Positions 12,441 through 24,342 of a DNA stretch of 64,000 nt are shown here, piece by piece. The notes below the pieces were generated by a model that saw only the letters and a program-made list of their open reading frames with translations, was not told where the DNA came from and did no database searches. Position numbers and translations under genes: made by a program. The stretch spans positions 160,377,270-160,441,269 of the forward strand of contig CM067218.1 of the NCBI GenBank assembly GCA_034190945.1, in the 5' to 3' direction. This DNA is from Octodonta nipae (taxonomy: Eukaryota > Arthropoda > Insecta > Coleoptera > Chrysomelidae). The number at the start of each line of letters is the position of its first letter. The stretch's first letter is position 1.

Positions 12441-13260
12441 TTATCTGTAAAAATGGAACAGCCGGTCGCACCAACATCATCCAGCATCGCACAGATACCG
12501 GAAAGGCTCAACCCATCAGAATACCACCTAGACGACTACCATTGGGGCAAAAACAGGCAGTCGAGGAAAACATCGAGTACATGTTACAAAATGGAGTTAT
12601 TGAGCCATCCATCAGCCAATGGTCTGCTGCCGTCGTGCTAGTTAAAAAGAGGGAAGAAGGATGGAACCACCCGATTTTGCGTGGATTACAGAAAGCTGAA
12701 TGATGTCACGAAGAAAGAGAGCTATCCACTACCCCGAATCGATGACACTTTGACCACACTAGCAGGCTCCCGTTGGTTCTTCACACTAGACCTAAAAAGT
12801 GGATATTGGCAGGTTGGACTACACGCAAACGACAGAGAGAAGACAGCGTTCTCCACCAGTAAAGGGCTGTTTCAGCTCACGGTCATGCCCTTTGGGTTAT
12901 GTAATGCACCCGCTACATTTGAGAGGCTAATGGAGTATGTACTGAGAGGGTTAACATGGTTAACATTGTTCCAAAAAGAAGTAGAGTTTTTGGGCCACGT
13001 AGTGTCCGAGTCAGGAATCCGCAACAACGAAGACAAGATAGAAGCCATCCGTGATTGGCCAGTTCCAAGAGACAAACATGAACTCCGAAGCTTCTTGGGC
13101 ATCTGTTCATACTACCGGCGTTTTGTTGAGGGATTTGCCACCATCGCCGCCCTCTATATCGGCAGACCACTGAGAAATAGATCTTCCGTTGGAATCAGGA
13201 TTGCGAAACATCATCCAGGCGACTGAAGGCAGCACTATGTTCCAGTTCAATCCAATCCAA
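12440..13260 (+). pseudogene. Gypsy copy 1 reverse transcriptase, catalytic block deleted
   Basis: Carries the DYRKLNDVTKK, LAGSRWFFTLDLKSGYWQV and MPFGLCNAPATFERLM blocks of Ty3/gypsy polymerase in one frame (12681-12950). It then jumps directly to FQKEVEFLGHVVSESG and the thumb-region LRSFLGICSYYRRFV. About 130 bases that in copy 2 (about 39820-39950) encode the YLDD catalytic aspartates are missing at about 12957. The frame runs through the deletion, so a long but polymerase-dead protein could be read. Confidence 0.9.
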
Positions 13261-13960
13261 TTCCTACACAGACCGGCAAGTTCATGTAAGACACCGACGC
13301 CAACAACACAGGTTTGGAGGCGGTCCTATCCCAGGTGCAATATGGTGAGGAGAGAGTGATCGAGTATTACAGCCGTGGATTCTCGAAACCGGAAAGAAAT
13401 TATTGCGTCACCAGAAAATAATTTCTTGCAATAATAAGGGCTGTAGATCATTTCCACAAATACCTCTATGGTCGTCATTTCTTAAACCGAACAGATCATG
13501 CCTCACTCAAATGGCTGCTGGACATGAAGACACGGGAAGGACAACTGGCCAGATGGATAGAGAAATTACAGGAATACGACTTCAAGGTAGAACACCGTTT
13601 CGGCCGTTTGCACAATAATGCTGATGCCCTATCCAGAAGACCCTGTAGAGCGGAATGCGGATATTGTCTGAAGGCGGAACAGCGAGAGGGTATCTCCATC
13701 AGGTAGATCCGAGTGCAGGCCAATGAAGACAGGACAACGGAACAGTGCAGCCAGGACCAAATGGCTGATCCAGACATCGAACCAATCCTGTCACTCAAAA
13801 CGAGAGGAGAACCTAGGTCACGATGGGACGAGGTAGCTAGATACTCCGGCATGCTGAAATCGTTATGGGCTTAATGGGACTCTCTAAGAGTAGACAATGA
13901 AATGCTCAAGCGAGTTTGGTAAAGCGCTGATGGACGAGAATATCCCAACTGGTAGTTCCG
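13260..13960 (+). pseudogene. Gypsy copy 1 RNase H and connection
   Basis: Shows RTDHASLKWLL and RLHNNADALSRRP (13490-13650), the RNase H C-terminal motifs of Ty3/gypsy Pol, in two overlapping frames because of a one-base slip. The segment up to the integrase contains several further stops. Confidence 0.8.
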
Positions 13961-15021
13961 AAGAAAATGGTACCAGCAATCCTGACCGAAGTACATGATG
14001 GAATTACCGGAGTCCACCTGCGCATGAATAAAACCCTTGACAAAGTTCGCCAGCGGTACTACTGGGTGAATTACTTCGAAGACGTCAGAGCTTGGTGCCG
14101 CAAATGTGCCATCTGTGCAGCCAGTAAGGGCCCGAAGACCCGGACCAAGGGCAGAATGCAGCAGCACAATGTGGGCGTCCCATTTGAAAGAATGGCCATC
14201 GATGTCGCCGGTACGTTTCCCGAGTCTGAGAGGGGGAACAAATACATTCTGGTCGCAATGGATTACTTCAACAAATGGCCTGAAGCATATGCGATACCCA
14301 ACCAAGAGGCAACCACGGTAGCGACGGTGCTAAGAGCAGGTTTGGCGTCCCGATGGAATTACATTCAGACCAGGGGCATAACTTCGAATCGAATGTATTC
14401 CAGAAGGTCTGCACGATGTTGGGGATCAGGAATACGAGAACAACACCATTACACCCACAGTCAGACGGAATGGTGGAAAGATTCAACAGGACCTTGGAAC
14501 AACACCTATCCAAGGTCGTCAGCAATAACCAGCGTGATTGGGATGAGCATGTTCCCCTATTCCTGTTGGCATACCGCTCTGCAGCACATAATAGTACAGG
14601 CCTATTCGCAAAGGAGCTGCGATTACCCTGCGATTTGGCATTTGGCTCCCCCGAAGAACCTCCCCAAGACATCGACAATTATGCCGACCAGCTCCGACAT
14701 AACATGCTGGCAACACACGAATTAGCCCGAACACAGATGTTGGCCACCAGTGACCGGATGAAGACGCGATACGACCTCAAGGCCAATTCAGTCGGGTTCC
14801 AGGAGAGCGACAAAGTCTGGTTGTACAACCCCCAACAGAGCAAGGGTAAATCCCCTAAGCTTACACCCGCCTGGGATGGTACATACGAGGTGGTCAAGAG
14901 GCTGAATGACGTCGTCTACCGGATCCGCCGAAACCCCAAGGCTAAATTGAAGGTGGTTCATTTAGATCGACTCGCTCCCTACCATGGAGAGGATGTTTCT
15001 GATCGGGACGATCAGAATTAA
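13960..15021 (+). pseudogene. Gypsy copy 1 integrase
   Basis: Inserts element DNA into the chromosome. The HHCC zinc domain is visible (HDGITGVH ... CRKCAIC, 13990-14125). The first catalytic Asp lies in MAIDVAGTF, the second in HSDQGHNFES and the Glu in MVERFNRTLEQHL (about 14460-14510). A C-terminal chromo/SH3-like block with AWDGTYEVVKRL and VVHLDRLAPYHGE ends at a TAA before the purine tract. About 14-17 bases that copy 2 retains are missing near 14335, which shifts the frame between the first and second catalytic residues. From 14353 to 15021 the frame is open. Confidence 0.9.
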
Positions 15022-15031
15022 AGGGGGACAG
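15020..15031 (+). promoter_or_regulatory. Polypurine tract
   Basis: AAAGGGGGACAG immediately before the 3' LTR, the expected plus-strand primer. Confidence 0.8.
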
Positions 15032-15339
15032 TGATACGAAATTTACCCAAAGCCGAGCCTGTTTCATTTCAGTACGACAACAATCGCTTTGAAATAAAAA
15101 ATGATTCTCGACAGCTGTAGGAGTGATAACTGATTTTACTGGAGAATTCGACGCTGGTTTTATAAAGGAAGCAGGCCGCGATGGCGAGTTCAGTTGATTG
15201 TACAAAGAGCTTATATGAAAAATTGTTATTGTGATATTTGAATCAGCTGTTGTATATTCGATGTAAATAAAAGTTTCTAGAAAAGTGAAAATTAATATTA
15301 GTTTTATTATTTTAAATTGAACCCACGGACTATATAGCA
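15032..15339 (+). repeat. 3' LTR of gypsy copy 1
   Basis: Begins TGATACGAAATTTACCC and ends ...TATAGCA, followed by the ATAT duplication. It differs from the 5' LTR by scattered substitutions and a short deletion near 15111, so the insertion is not very recent. Confidence 0.93.
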
Positions 15340-16347
15340 ATATTTTCCTTGTTTATGAGAAACTCAAAATAAAATAAAGAATTTTTTTTTGTATACAGCA
15401 TTCGCTATAATTATGTAGTTTAACGATGAAAACAAGTACGAGCAGACTGGTACACATGCTACGCAACGCCATCTAGTGATTAAAGATTTAAATCTGCAAT
15501 AAGGGAACGCATTTTTGGTATTGTAGGAATAGGAAGACGGTCCAACTTTTAATCTTACACAGTGCTGTACCCTCTTCTCTATTTGGTTTCTGCGGTGTCT
15601 TTATCTACCACTTAGTTTTTCAGGGTTAATAATGAAATAGAAAAACATATTTTCAGATAAATGTCCTGAAACTTTATCAGGAACCGGTAAAACTAGCTCT
15701 AACCGTCTATGGATTTTCAAAGACGACAAAATGATGAAATTTCGCTGGCCTAAATGAACGACTTGGAAACAATAGAAGTAGGTTCAAAAATGGATTGAAA
15801 CTGGCTAGGCTGCTTACCGTGTTAGTCGTCAGACTGGAATACTGCTTGTTGGGCTGTTTGCTGATTTTCAAATTATTTAAAATTAAGAAGGTATGTTGAA
15901 GACTAAAAAATTATTTGGTGTTAATTTAAAGTTAAGATGGGCACTTTATTTCCATTTGACGAGTTCAACAAGGCTCGCTGTTAGGTTGTAGATTTCTTGG
16001 TTAATTTATTTATCAGGCACCCCTTATTTTCTTTATACTAACTGGCCTACAAGTAGCAGTTTTAACAGCTAATTAACCGTTAGCAACACATATATTACTT
16101 AATTATATAATTTTCTGTGCTAAATACACTGTTATAGTATATTATCTTTGTAAAAGAATCATAAGAGCTTTACTTGCTTTCACGACAAATATTTCATGCC
16201 TTAAACAAAGGTGTACTTCAATACAAATATGTTGATTTTCCACAACAGATTTGTTTTATACGAACGATTTTCAATTCTGATGCATATACTATTTGTATAT
16301 CAATATCATTTTTTAAATATATGCATTTTATTTCAACTAATCACATA
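15340..16347. other. Spacer, nothing recognised
   Basis: One kilobase without a supported gene or repeat pair. Confidence 0.5.
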
Positions 16348-18348
16348 CAGGGTGGGTTTTTTTTTGATGATCTGTATGGGGATCTCGGAAACAAGCGGAG
16401 ATAGAGCAATGGTTAAATTGGGAAAGATTTGCAATTTTACTGGCCCAATTTAATGACACTTTCGAATTTTTGTAAAAAATAATGGCTTACTAGATATTAA
16501 AAAAAAACGAAATTCTGTCGATTTAGTGAAATCCCTCTAGCTCCTTTAATTTTGATTTTATTCATATATGAATATATGAGATATGACACAAACTTATCTT
16601 TTTTTTAATGGAAACTATAGTTGCCTATGACCTCAAAAATCGGACATTTTTAGAGCTTTTCAACGATATAATGTCCATATAGTTATTCATAAAAATAACG
16701 GAGTTACGGAGGCTTTTCTCTCTTATTTTCACTTTTAACGTAGTTAGCCATGAAAAAAATGATTTATTAATAAGTATTCCAAAAAACATTGAACGATTTT
16801 TTATTAGATATATCAGATATAACGAAAAAACTAAATAAGTAGGTACTTACTAAAAACTTAAGAAATTAAAGTAAAATAAATAAATGGTTACAATTTATGT
16901 TCGAAAAGTCCACCATTGTTATTTAGACAAAAATTGCATCTTTTTAAGATTGACATTACCGCTTTCCTCACAGACCGCCTATCAATTTCTTTAATTGCCT
17001 GTAATACCCTCTCCCTTAGGTCACCAACTGTCTCATACTTTCTTTTGTATAGTTTATTTTTTAGCGCACCCCATAAATAGAAGTCTATAACTGCCAAATC
17101 GGGAGACAGGGATGGCCATTCGCGTGGACCATTTCTTCCTATCCAAGAGTTTGGATAGATATTATCTAAGTGTTGTCTTACTGATAACGAGTTATGAGCA
17201 GGTGCTCCATCATGTTGGCACCACTCAATTTCTAAACGTGTTCTCAAAATCAAATTATGCAACATGCCTTGGTAGACCAGAATGGTAGACCACACCAAAC
17301 ATTAAAACCAAATTTCTTTGTTTTACATAGGAAGGGTTTTCTTTAACCCAGATATGAGATATGCTCATTGTGTCTATTGAATATACCGCAGTTAGTAAAT
17401 TTAGTTTCATCTGATATTAACACCTTTAATGGAAACTGTGGATTGTCAAGGCATATGTCTCTAAATCATGTGATCTAAATCATGTGAACTTGTGCGCTTT
17501 CAGTACCTTAACTACAATTCGTTAAGATGTGGCAGCTTCTGCCGCAATCTCACGAGTTGATGTAGATGGATTTTGTTTTACCATTGCCAAAACATTTATT
17601 TGTGCTGCTTCGTTATTTTGATGGTTTAGTTAAAGATCCATATCTGCGTAAACTATCTTAAAGCCTCTTAAATGTACATAGAGCAGGTTGACGACGATTA
17701 AATATCTATGAAAGTATACCTCAGCTGCACGAACTGAATTTTTATGGCATATGATATAACATTCCACCATATTCAGTTTTTCTTCCTTGTTATATTCCAT
17801 TTTATCACGAAAACTTGTCAATATTGACTGTCAGTTCAACGCTACTAATGAAATTACTCTCAAATGAGGAAACGTCAAAGTGAAAACAATCTTTTTCATG
17901 GCTACCTACGTTAAAAGTGAAAATAAGAGAGAAAAGCATTCATAACTCCGTTATTTTTATGAATAAATATATCAAGTATTATATCGTTGAAAAGCCCTAA
18001 AAATGTCCGATTTTTTGAGGTCATAGCGAACTATGGTTTGTGTCATATCTCGAAAACGAAAGCTGTCACGCAAATGAGGACATGACAATCATATTCGGGA
18101 TACAATTTCCTTCAATACTGATATTTACACTTTTTTATAAAATCAAAAACAAAGGAGCTAGGGGATTTGACTAAATCGACAGAATTTCGGTTTTTCAAAA
18201 TATCTAGTAAGCCATGACTTTTTACAAAAATCCGAAAGTGTCATTAAATTAGGCCAGTAAAACCGCAAATCTTTCCCAATTTAACCATTGCTCTATCTCC
18301 GCTAGTTTCCGAGATCCCCATTCTGATCATGAAAAACAACTCACCCTG
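16348..18348 (-). mobile_element. Mariner-type DNA transposon with long inverted repeats
   Basis: The element is 2001 bases, starts CAGGGTGGGTT, ends AACTCACCCTG, and is flanked by TA on both sides (16346-16347, 18349-18350), the Tc1/mariner target duplication. The inverted repeats are unusually long, roughly 420-480 bases each (16348-16770 against 17880-18348). A decayed transposase lies between them on the minus strand. Confidence 0.93.
16888..17821 (-). pseudogene. Mariner-type (DDE_3) transposase, decayed
   Basis: Read leftwards from 17800. The N-terminal YNKEEKLNMVECY block resembles the helix-turn-helix/DUF4817 start seen in insect DDE transposases. A central piece around SDETKFTN carries the first catalytic Asp. 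An open stretch from 17298 to 16888 contains WCQHDGAPAH (second Asp) and SPDLAVIDFYLWG (third Asp). I count 41 residues between the second and third Asp, the spacing of the DD41D branch of mariner relatives. Stops and frameshifts occur at about 17570, 17440 and 17310, so the gene is inactive, although the C-terminal 136 codons are open. Confidence 0.85.
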
Positions 18349-18484
18349 TATATTGCTTGTTTGAATGGGATTTATTATTTATGTCGATGACTTCCTGTTT
18401 CCACCGCCAAATCTTATTATAATAACTAGTGGTCGCCCAGTGGTTCGACCACTATTTCATGAAATTTTAAAAAGTATATTTTTA

Positions 18485-19258
18485 TATGAAACAGAGTTGT
18501 GGAGAAATCGGAGAAGTAGTTGTAATGGCCAAAATTGTTCACTCATATTGAGAAATCTATTGAAATAAAAAGAAAAAATATGTAAGCAAATATCGGTATA
18601 GGAAATATTTTTGACAAATCAATGACACCCCAAATTTTTGGCTGAATCCGCTCGTGGCAAAAATTCGATATAATAATTGGAAGATTGTTCTTTGCAACCT
18701 AAAAGTTTTCGTCCTTTGCGGTTTCAATCAAGTCAAGAATATTAAAGAGAGGACCAACAACCCTAGGAGAACTTAAATATTTAATACATTGTCTGTCTGT
18801 CTGACAATTTTTTACACAACACCTTAGGGAAAGTTGTGATAATAATATATTAATCAAATAATTAAATTCACATTAAATACAGAATATTTAATATGAAAGT
18901 AACTGCAACGCGTCCGAAAAATCAATACTGATCTACTACATTGAATATTTTACCACTAAACAATAACAACGCTTGCATGCCACTTCCAGAAGTGCATGCT
19001 CTAAGAATATATATAACGAATGCTCCCTCCAAATATAGTTACTCAATGTTTTCAGCGTTGACTGTATGGACATAAATAATAAATTTTTATAATATTATGT
19101 TTAATGAATGAACCAATATTATAAATTAATATTAGCATTCTCCACTGAATGTCGACAGCGGCTACTAAACAAAACAAAAATGAAGAAAATCGTTTGAGAG
19201 ACAGAGGAGAAAAAGGTACCTAAATGTTTTGTCTTTACCTATTTATATATAGATATTC
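18485..19258 (+). repeat. Interspersed repeat family X, longest copy
   Basis: Starts TTGTGGAGAAATCGGAGAAG and ends in a TTTTGTCTTTACCTATTTATATATAGAT tail. The first third matches 48247-48405 inverted; the last third matches 2330-2512 direct and 45497-45690 inverted. No coding capacity seen. Confidence 0.65.
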
Positions 19259-21385
19259 TACTATATTCTAACATGACTTATACAATCACAAATTAATCTT
19301 GATATCTGCCACGACAACGAAGTTTTACTTCACCCGCGTGTAATGGTTACACTCAAACGTTTTTTTTACGACTCCAAATTTTATTTCAATCACTAAAGTG
19401 TATACGCTGTAGAATTGCTTGCAGGCTAAAACTTTTACGGGCCAATAGAGGGCACACCATTGGAAAAGACATTGTCGAAGTGTTTCGTGCTTTACATTCG
19501 AGGAATTTTAAGCATTACTTACATCGAGGATCTGAATGATGTATTTGAAAAATCAACATTCCTCACTTTTTAACTTTCTAAATATACAAGCCGATTAGTT
19601 GATTTTAATAAGATGCTGGTTACTTGTACGCACACTTACCTAATGATTTCGTTTTAATAAACCCTAACATTAGAAAAAAGGAGGAAAAATACATTATGCC
19701 CGAATTTATGCTTTGACATACTATAAAAGAAGATTTCGAAATATGGATAATTGGCGAAATCATTTTGTATTTAATGTTGCTTGGGATACAAGCGGTTACC
19801 CAATAACTACTAATATAAATGGATCCGGCACTTTCATATCCGACCAAATAAAAAATGGGTTGAAACGTGAGACAAAAATAGAAAGATACACAGATATATG
19901 TGTTTACAAATTTCCCAGCTCCAACAGAAGCGGCTTCCAATCGGCATTAAATGTAAGGCTCATAATATTCAGATTCAAAATAATACAACTACCTACCTAA
20001 TCCACAAATATAAATGTATTAAATTCCATTGAAAAATGTGCACAATAACAAAAACAATTAGTGGCTTAATTACTAACATGTAACAGTAATTATCAAAACA
20101 TTTATTTATTCACGCAGAATGTAGTTTTATTTACTGCTTAAATTACATTTTGTAAAACTCAATTACAACGTTTATGGTCTGATACTTACCGGTGGGAAGA
20201 TAATTTGGCAAACGAATATGCCGTTTTCTGCATGTAAAACACTGAAATACCAATTTATTATTCTTTTATTATTATTATTCTTTTTAACACTTCTACAAAA
20301 TAATTCCTGATTCCAAACTAGTTTCGACACCCGAATCACTTTAATCAATATGAATTACAAAGTTAACCTCAATTCAAAATGTAAATAAACAGACTTGCGC
20401 TGTTGCCTGCTGGATATAAACGGCGTAAAGTATCGCCTGTACAGTCAAAGCGTACAATGCCTAGATTTACATCTTATTGGTTACAATGACAAAAAGTTTG
20501 TCATCGGTTAGCAATTGCTTACTATTTCCTGTTTGCCGGAAATTACATTTTTGATGTAAACAGACAGGCCTAGTTCTATTAGTATTCATTGAGGTTACAA
20601 GTTATCGAAATTCTATATACGTTTTAGATATAATATCATACACATATTTTATTTTTTGCTTTTTTACACCGACTTTAAACTGATAGTAGAATTTTTTATA
20701 AAATATCTAAAAAAGGTATGTAATCTTGAGGTCCAAAATAATTCTTGTTCAATTTACGAATTTTATTGGTTTATTCTTCAAAAAACCTTTTAATGAACCA
20801 CATTGAGTTATACATTTTGTAATAATGAAGAATTTTCGAATATCTTCAAATTAATGCGTAATGCATAAATTAAAAAGGCTGAAATGTATATCAAAGAAAA
20901 TAATATGAGAAATAAAAAAAAGAAAATATTGAGCAGACCATGACGTAATGTTTATAATTGTGCACTTGCCAGCACACTGAAATTATTTCATAGTGGTTCT
21001 GATCTTATTAAGACAATTACTAATTTAGATTTGAAGAAAAGTTTCGTGGAAAAATTTGGGCATTAAGAGAAGCTCCAAGATGTTAACCATAGATTGGGGG
21101 GTAGTAATAACATTATGTGGTATTTTAATGAGTACTCAAATTGATGTACGGTTGAACTTCTGAAAACCAGAGACAAGTTAAAAGAAATTATTTTTTCAAA
21201 TTTTACATTCAATTGAACTCAAGAAAATATAGTGTTTTTATTCGGAAACCTACAACAGTTGAGGCAAAACTGATTGAAATCTTTAATAATAATTCAATTG
21301 AACACTTTTTCAGCTTGAGTTTCAGGTTGGCATTCTTAATGCTGGAAAATACTTCGCCCAGGCTCTTAAGATGGTTATTGAATGT
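19259..21385. other. Unrecognised AT-rich DNA
   Basis: No supported gene; an 85-105 codon overlap of frames on both strands at 19620-20000 shows no domain. A (TTA)n-like run lies at about 20265-20280. Confidence 0.45.
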
Positions 21386-22290
21386 GTGACCAAAGACCAG
21401 AATCTCGTCGAGTTATACTTAGCATGTTCTCCATATCAACAGGCTTAACATATACTCCATTAGCCTTTCGCTTGTCGCTTTTATGTAGTCCAACCTACCA
21501 ATATCCAGTCTTTAAGTCTAGTGTGGAGAACCAACTGGACCCTGCTAGTGTGGTCAGAGTGACATCGATCCAGGGGGTTGCCGTTTTTCTTCGTAACATA
21601 GTTCAATTTTCTGTAATCCACACAAAATCGGATGGTACCATGCCCTTTCTAAACTAACACACCGGGAGCAGATCAGGGGCAAATGGATGACTCAATAACA
21701 CCATTTTGTAACATAGACTCGTTGTTTTCCTCGACTGCCTGTTGTTGCCCCAATAATAGTCGCCTAGATGGTATTCAGATGGGTTGAGCCTTCCCAGTAT
21801 CTATTCGCTGCTGTATGATGTTTGTTCGACCGGTAGTATCATTTGGACTATTAAAAAGTTGCCAGTGATTTGCGGTAAATTACTTGGCTTTCTGCTGTTT
21901 CTCGGATGTAAGGGAGGCCAATGAACCATAAACTGGTTTAGAAACTCGTTACTGGGCCCTGGCTTATTCACCAATGTCTAGTACGGTTCTTCGCAATTGA
22001 TGATGGTGTCTACTGGCTCGAAACAAGCTAGTTCTTGACCATTGGTAATTCGGATGTCATTGTTGGACAGATTCTGGACTTAAATTTTTATGTCTCATCC
22101 GGTTTTAACTATAGCATGTCCAACTAAGTAGTCATGAGCTGAATGTACAGGCTCCAGCATTCCAACGCAGGTTGCAGGATTTCTTTCTCGCTGCCCTTGA
22201 TTATCAAATTTATTAAGTGTTCCCAAATCCTCAACCAGAATTCTGACACCAAATTGCAATAGATTAAGTTGGTTCAATTCACAAATGAGC
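21386..22290 (-). pseudogene. Gypsy pol fragment, reverse orientation
   Basis: The reverse complement follows the protease-to-RT part of the gypsy family at 10.2 and 36.7 kb. It contains CVGMLEPVHSAHDYLVGHAIVKTG (22095-22165), the NNDIRI-like and FEPVET-like blocks (21990-22070), the segment upstream of RT (21690-21800) and LTTLAGSSWFSTLDLKTGYW (21450-21560). It has lost internal pieces, has no LTRs, and carries many stops. This older copy is more diverged than the other two. Confidence 0.8.
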
Positions 22291-24342
22291 ACACTCACTT
22301 GCAATGTCTTTCTTCTTATCTAAAATAAACAAATAATTCACTGTTTACCAAATAATGACTAATTCTACATCTGACTTCGTCAAACTCCCCAACTTGTACG
22401 ATCGTCGTTTATTATAATTAGCGTAGAACATACTCTAATTTCATGATTATTTCTTTGTTGTCGAAGCGTTTTACAGGTATCTTCTCTAGAGGTCGCCTGT
22501 TTTATTGTTTTAGCCAATTGACTCATACAAAACGAGTTATCGACAAGCGGGGTGATGAGTTGTTTATCATGTTACAACTGAGCTATTGGTTACGCTCATG
22601 CTATCAAAGGTAAACACATACTAGTAGACGGGAATATTTTGAGTTTCGGTTTACCTGCAAAAACTGAAACTATTTTCAGTTTTGGTTTACTCCTTGGTGA
22701 TGACATCTTCGTTGTTAAAACGTGCGTTGAAAGATAAAAGAAAGGTTTGGTATTAGGGTACAAAACTTTGTGTTTATACGTCTGTGATACACCAAAGGTT
22801 CCAAAGTTTTCCCGTGCTCACAGCAGATAAAACAAATTTAAAAAGTTATGAGGTATAGAGATATACTATTTGGCGTATTATATACAGTGAAGTTCTAAAC
22901 TAACCTGGTACTTCATTTTCTACATAATTATGAATATAAACAGAAAATCCTTGATGAGGTCAATTTTTATATATCAAACTACATTTTCTGTATGTATGTT
23001 CAAACTCAAAAGTTTAATGAAATACGGTCGGAATACGACCTCTATTTTGTGGTAAATCTGACTTTATGACATTTTACAATCCATCAAAGGCAAGTCAACT
23101 GTTTCTAGTTGAGAAGATTCATAAGTTAAGCTTCCCTCCGCTGTTTGAAATAGCGAATACCTACAACTGAATTTGACATTATGACGCTGAAGCTTCTTTA
23201 TGTCAATGTTTATTTCTCTTTAAAATAAATATTTAAGATTTTTTGTTTTAGAATACTTTTTTTATATTTAGTGCATATTCCCCTTCAAAAATATGGAGTA
23301 ACCAGTATAAAACGAATGTCATGAAAATGGAGAATGTGGAACAAGAACGTGTTGGACAGAACACTGGAAATTCTAAGAAAATAAGCTGAACTACTCACAA
23401 TCAACATCAAAGAATCGGTTGCTCGGAAACTAGAGTCTGAAATAAAAACATTTCATTGCATACTCCATTGGACATTAAAAGTATAATAGATAACAACCTG
23501 CCGTCTTTTCTACATTTTCCGCATGACTTCTTGAATGGAAGTAGCAATGCACAATTGACTGGACGTAATGCAATATAGTTTCGTTAGAGGCAGTGGTGTC
23601 ACATCAATCAATATTCACAGAAAAAAACTAAGAAAATACTTTCTACAGCTGAACTAATCCTAAGTGACCGAAAACAGTGCATTCCTTTTATTTAATGAAT
23701 CGTTTTCAATCACTATATGAATTATTTCTGTGTGATTTCTTGGATATTTACTGGGTGCATTTTTTTGTGTTTTTCACAAGTCATTTAGGAAAAATGTTAA
23801 AATTAAATAAAAAGGACTTGGAATATTTTCCGTATCTCGTTTACCGATTTTCTAAATTTATCCCAAGCAATATAAAAGTCTTTTATTATTCGCTCAATTA
23901 ATTGCGCCTTTAAACCAGAATTAACACTTTTCCCTTAATGGAAAATAGTTTCAGGATACTTTCATTAGAAAAGAAACCTTTAAAACGAGGCGTTTCAGTG
24001 CTTCAGCAAATAAAAGAATTCGTTATTCGGAAACCTATAAACTTCGGCGCTGTCTTTTTATGTCACAGTTACTTGGTAGAACTTAATGAATCATTTTAGT
24101 TTCTTTAAGCAATTTGGTGTTAGATGAGATTAGGAATTGCATATTTTATCAAATTTATTAAGTGTCTGTCATTACATATTACTTGTTAAGGCTCTACTTT
24201 ATGATAACAATCGTATGTGCCCTGAGTTACAACTACACAAAGTTATAAATTACTTTAATTAATCCTTGATATTTGATTTCTGTATCATGTTTTCCTCGCC
24301 TAGCAATTCAGAGTACACTCAAGAAGAAAACAAAGGTTCCAG
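22291..24342. other. Unrecognised DNA
   Basis: No supported gene. A block at 22740-22810 (TTAGGGTACAAAACTTTG ... ACACCAAAGG) recurs at 32450-32520, marking a weak dispersed repeat. Confidence 0.45.

Larger units (their letters stand above)
10240..15339 (+). mobile_element. Ty3/gypsy LTR retrotransposon, copy 1 (defective)
   Basis: A 5.1 kb element bounded by two LTRs (10240-10557 and 15032-15339) and an ATAT duplication (10236-10239 and 15340-15343). Order inside: degenerate primer-binding site, gag with coiled coil and one CCHC knuckle, protease, reverse transcriptase, RNase H, integrase, purine tract. No envelope gene. Every gene is broken by small frameshifts, and the polymerase YLDD block is missing altogether, so the copy could not have moved by its own enzymes. 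It is the same family as the copy at 36659-42329. Confidence 0.95.

Noticed and set aside
18365..18410. IIYVDDFLF, like a reverse transcriptase catalytic motif
   Set aside because: No other RT block lies upstream or downstream in any frame, and it directly follows a transposon end; chance match.
20315..20350. Complement reads GATTAAAGTGATTCGGGTGTCGAAAC-like, hinting at another hammerhead core
   Set aside because: No CUGANGA-like core in the right place and no stem II; resemblance limited to GAAAC.
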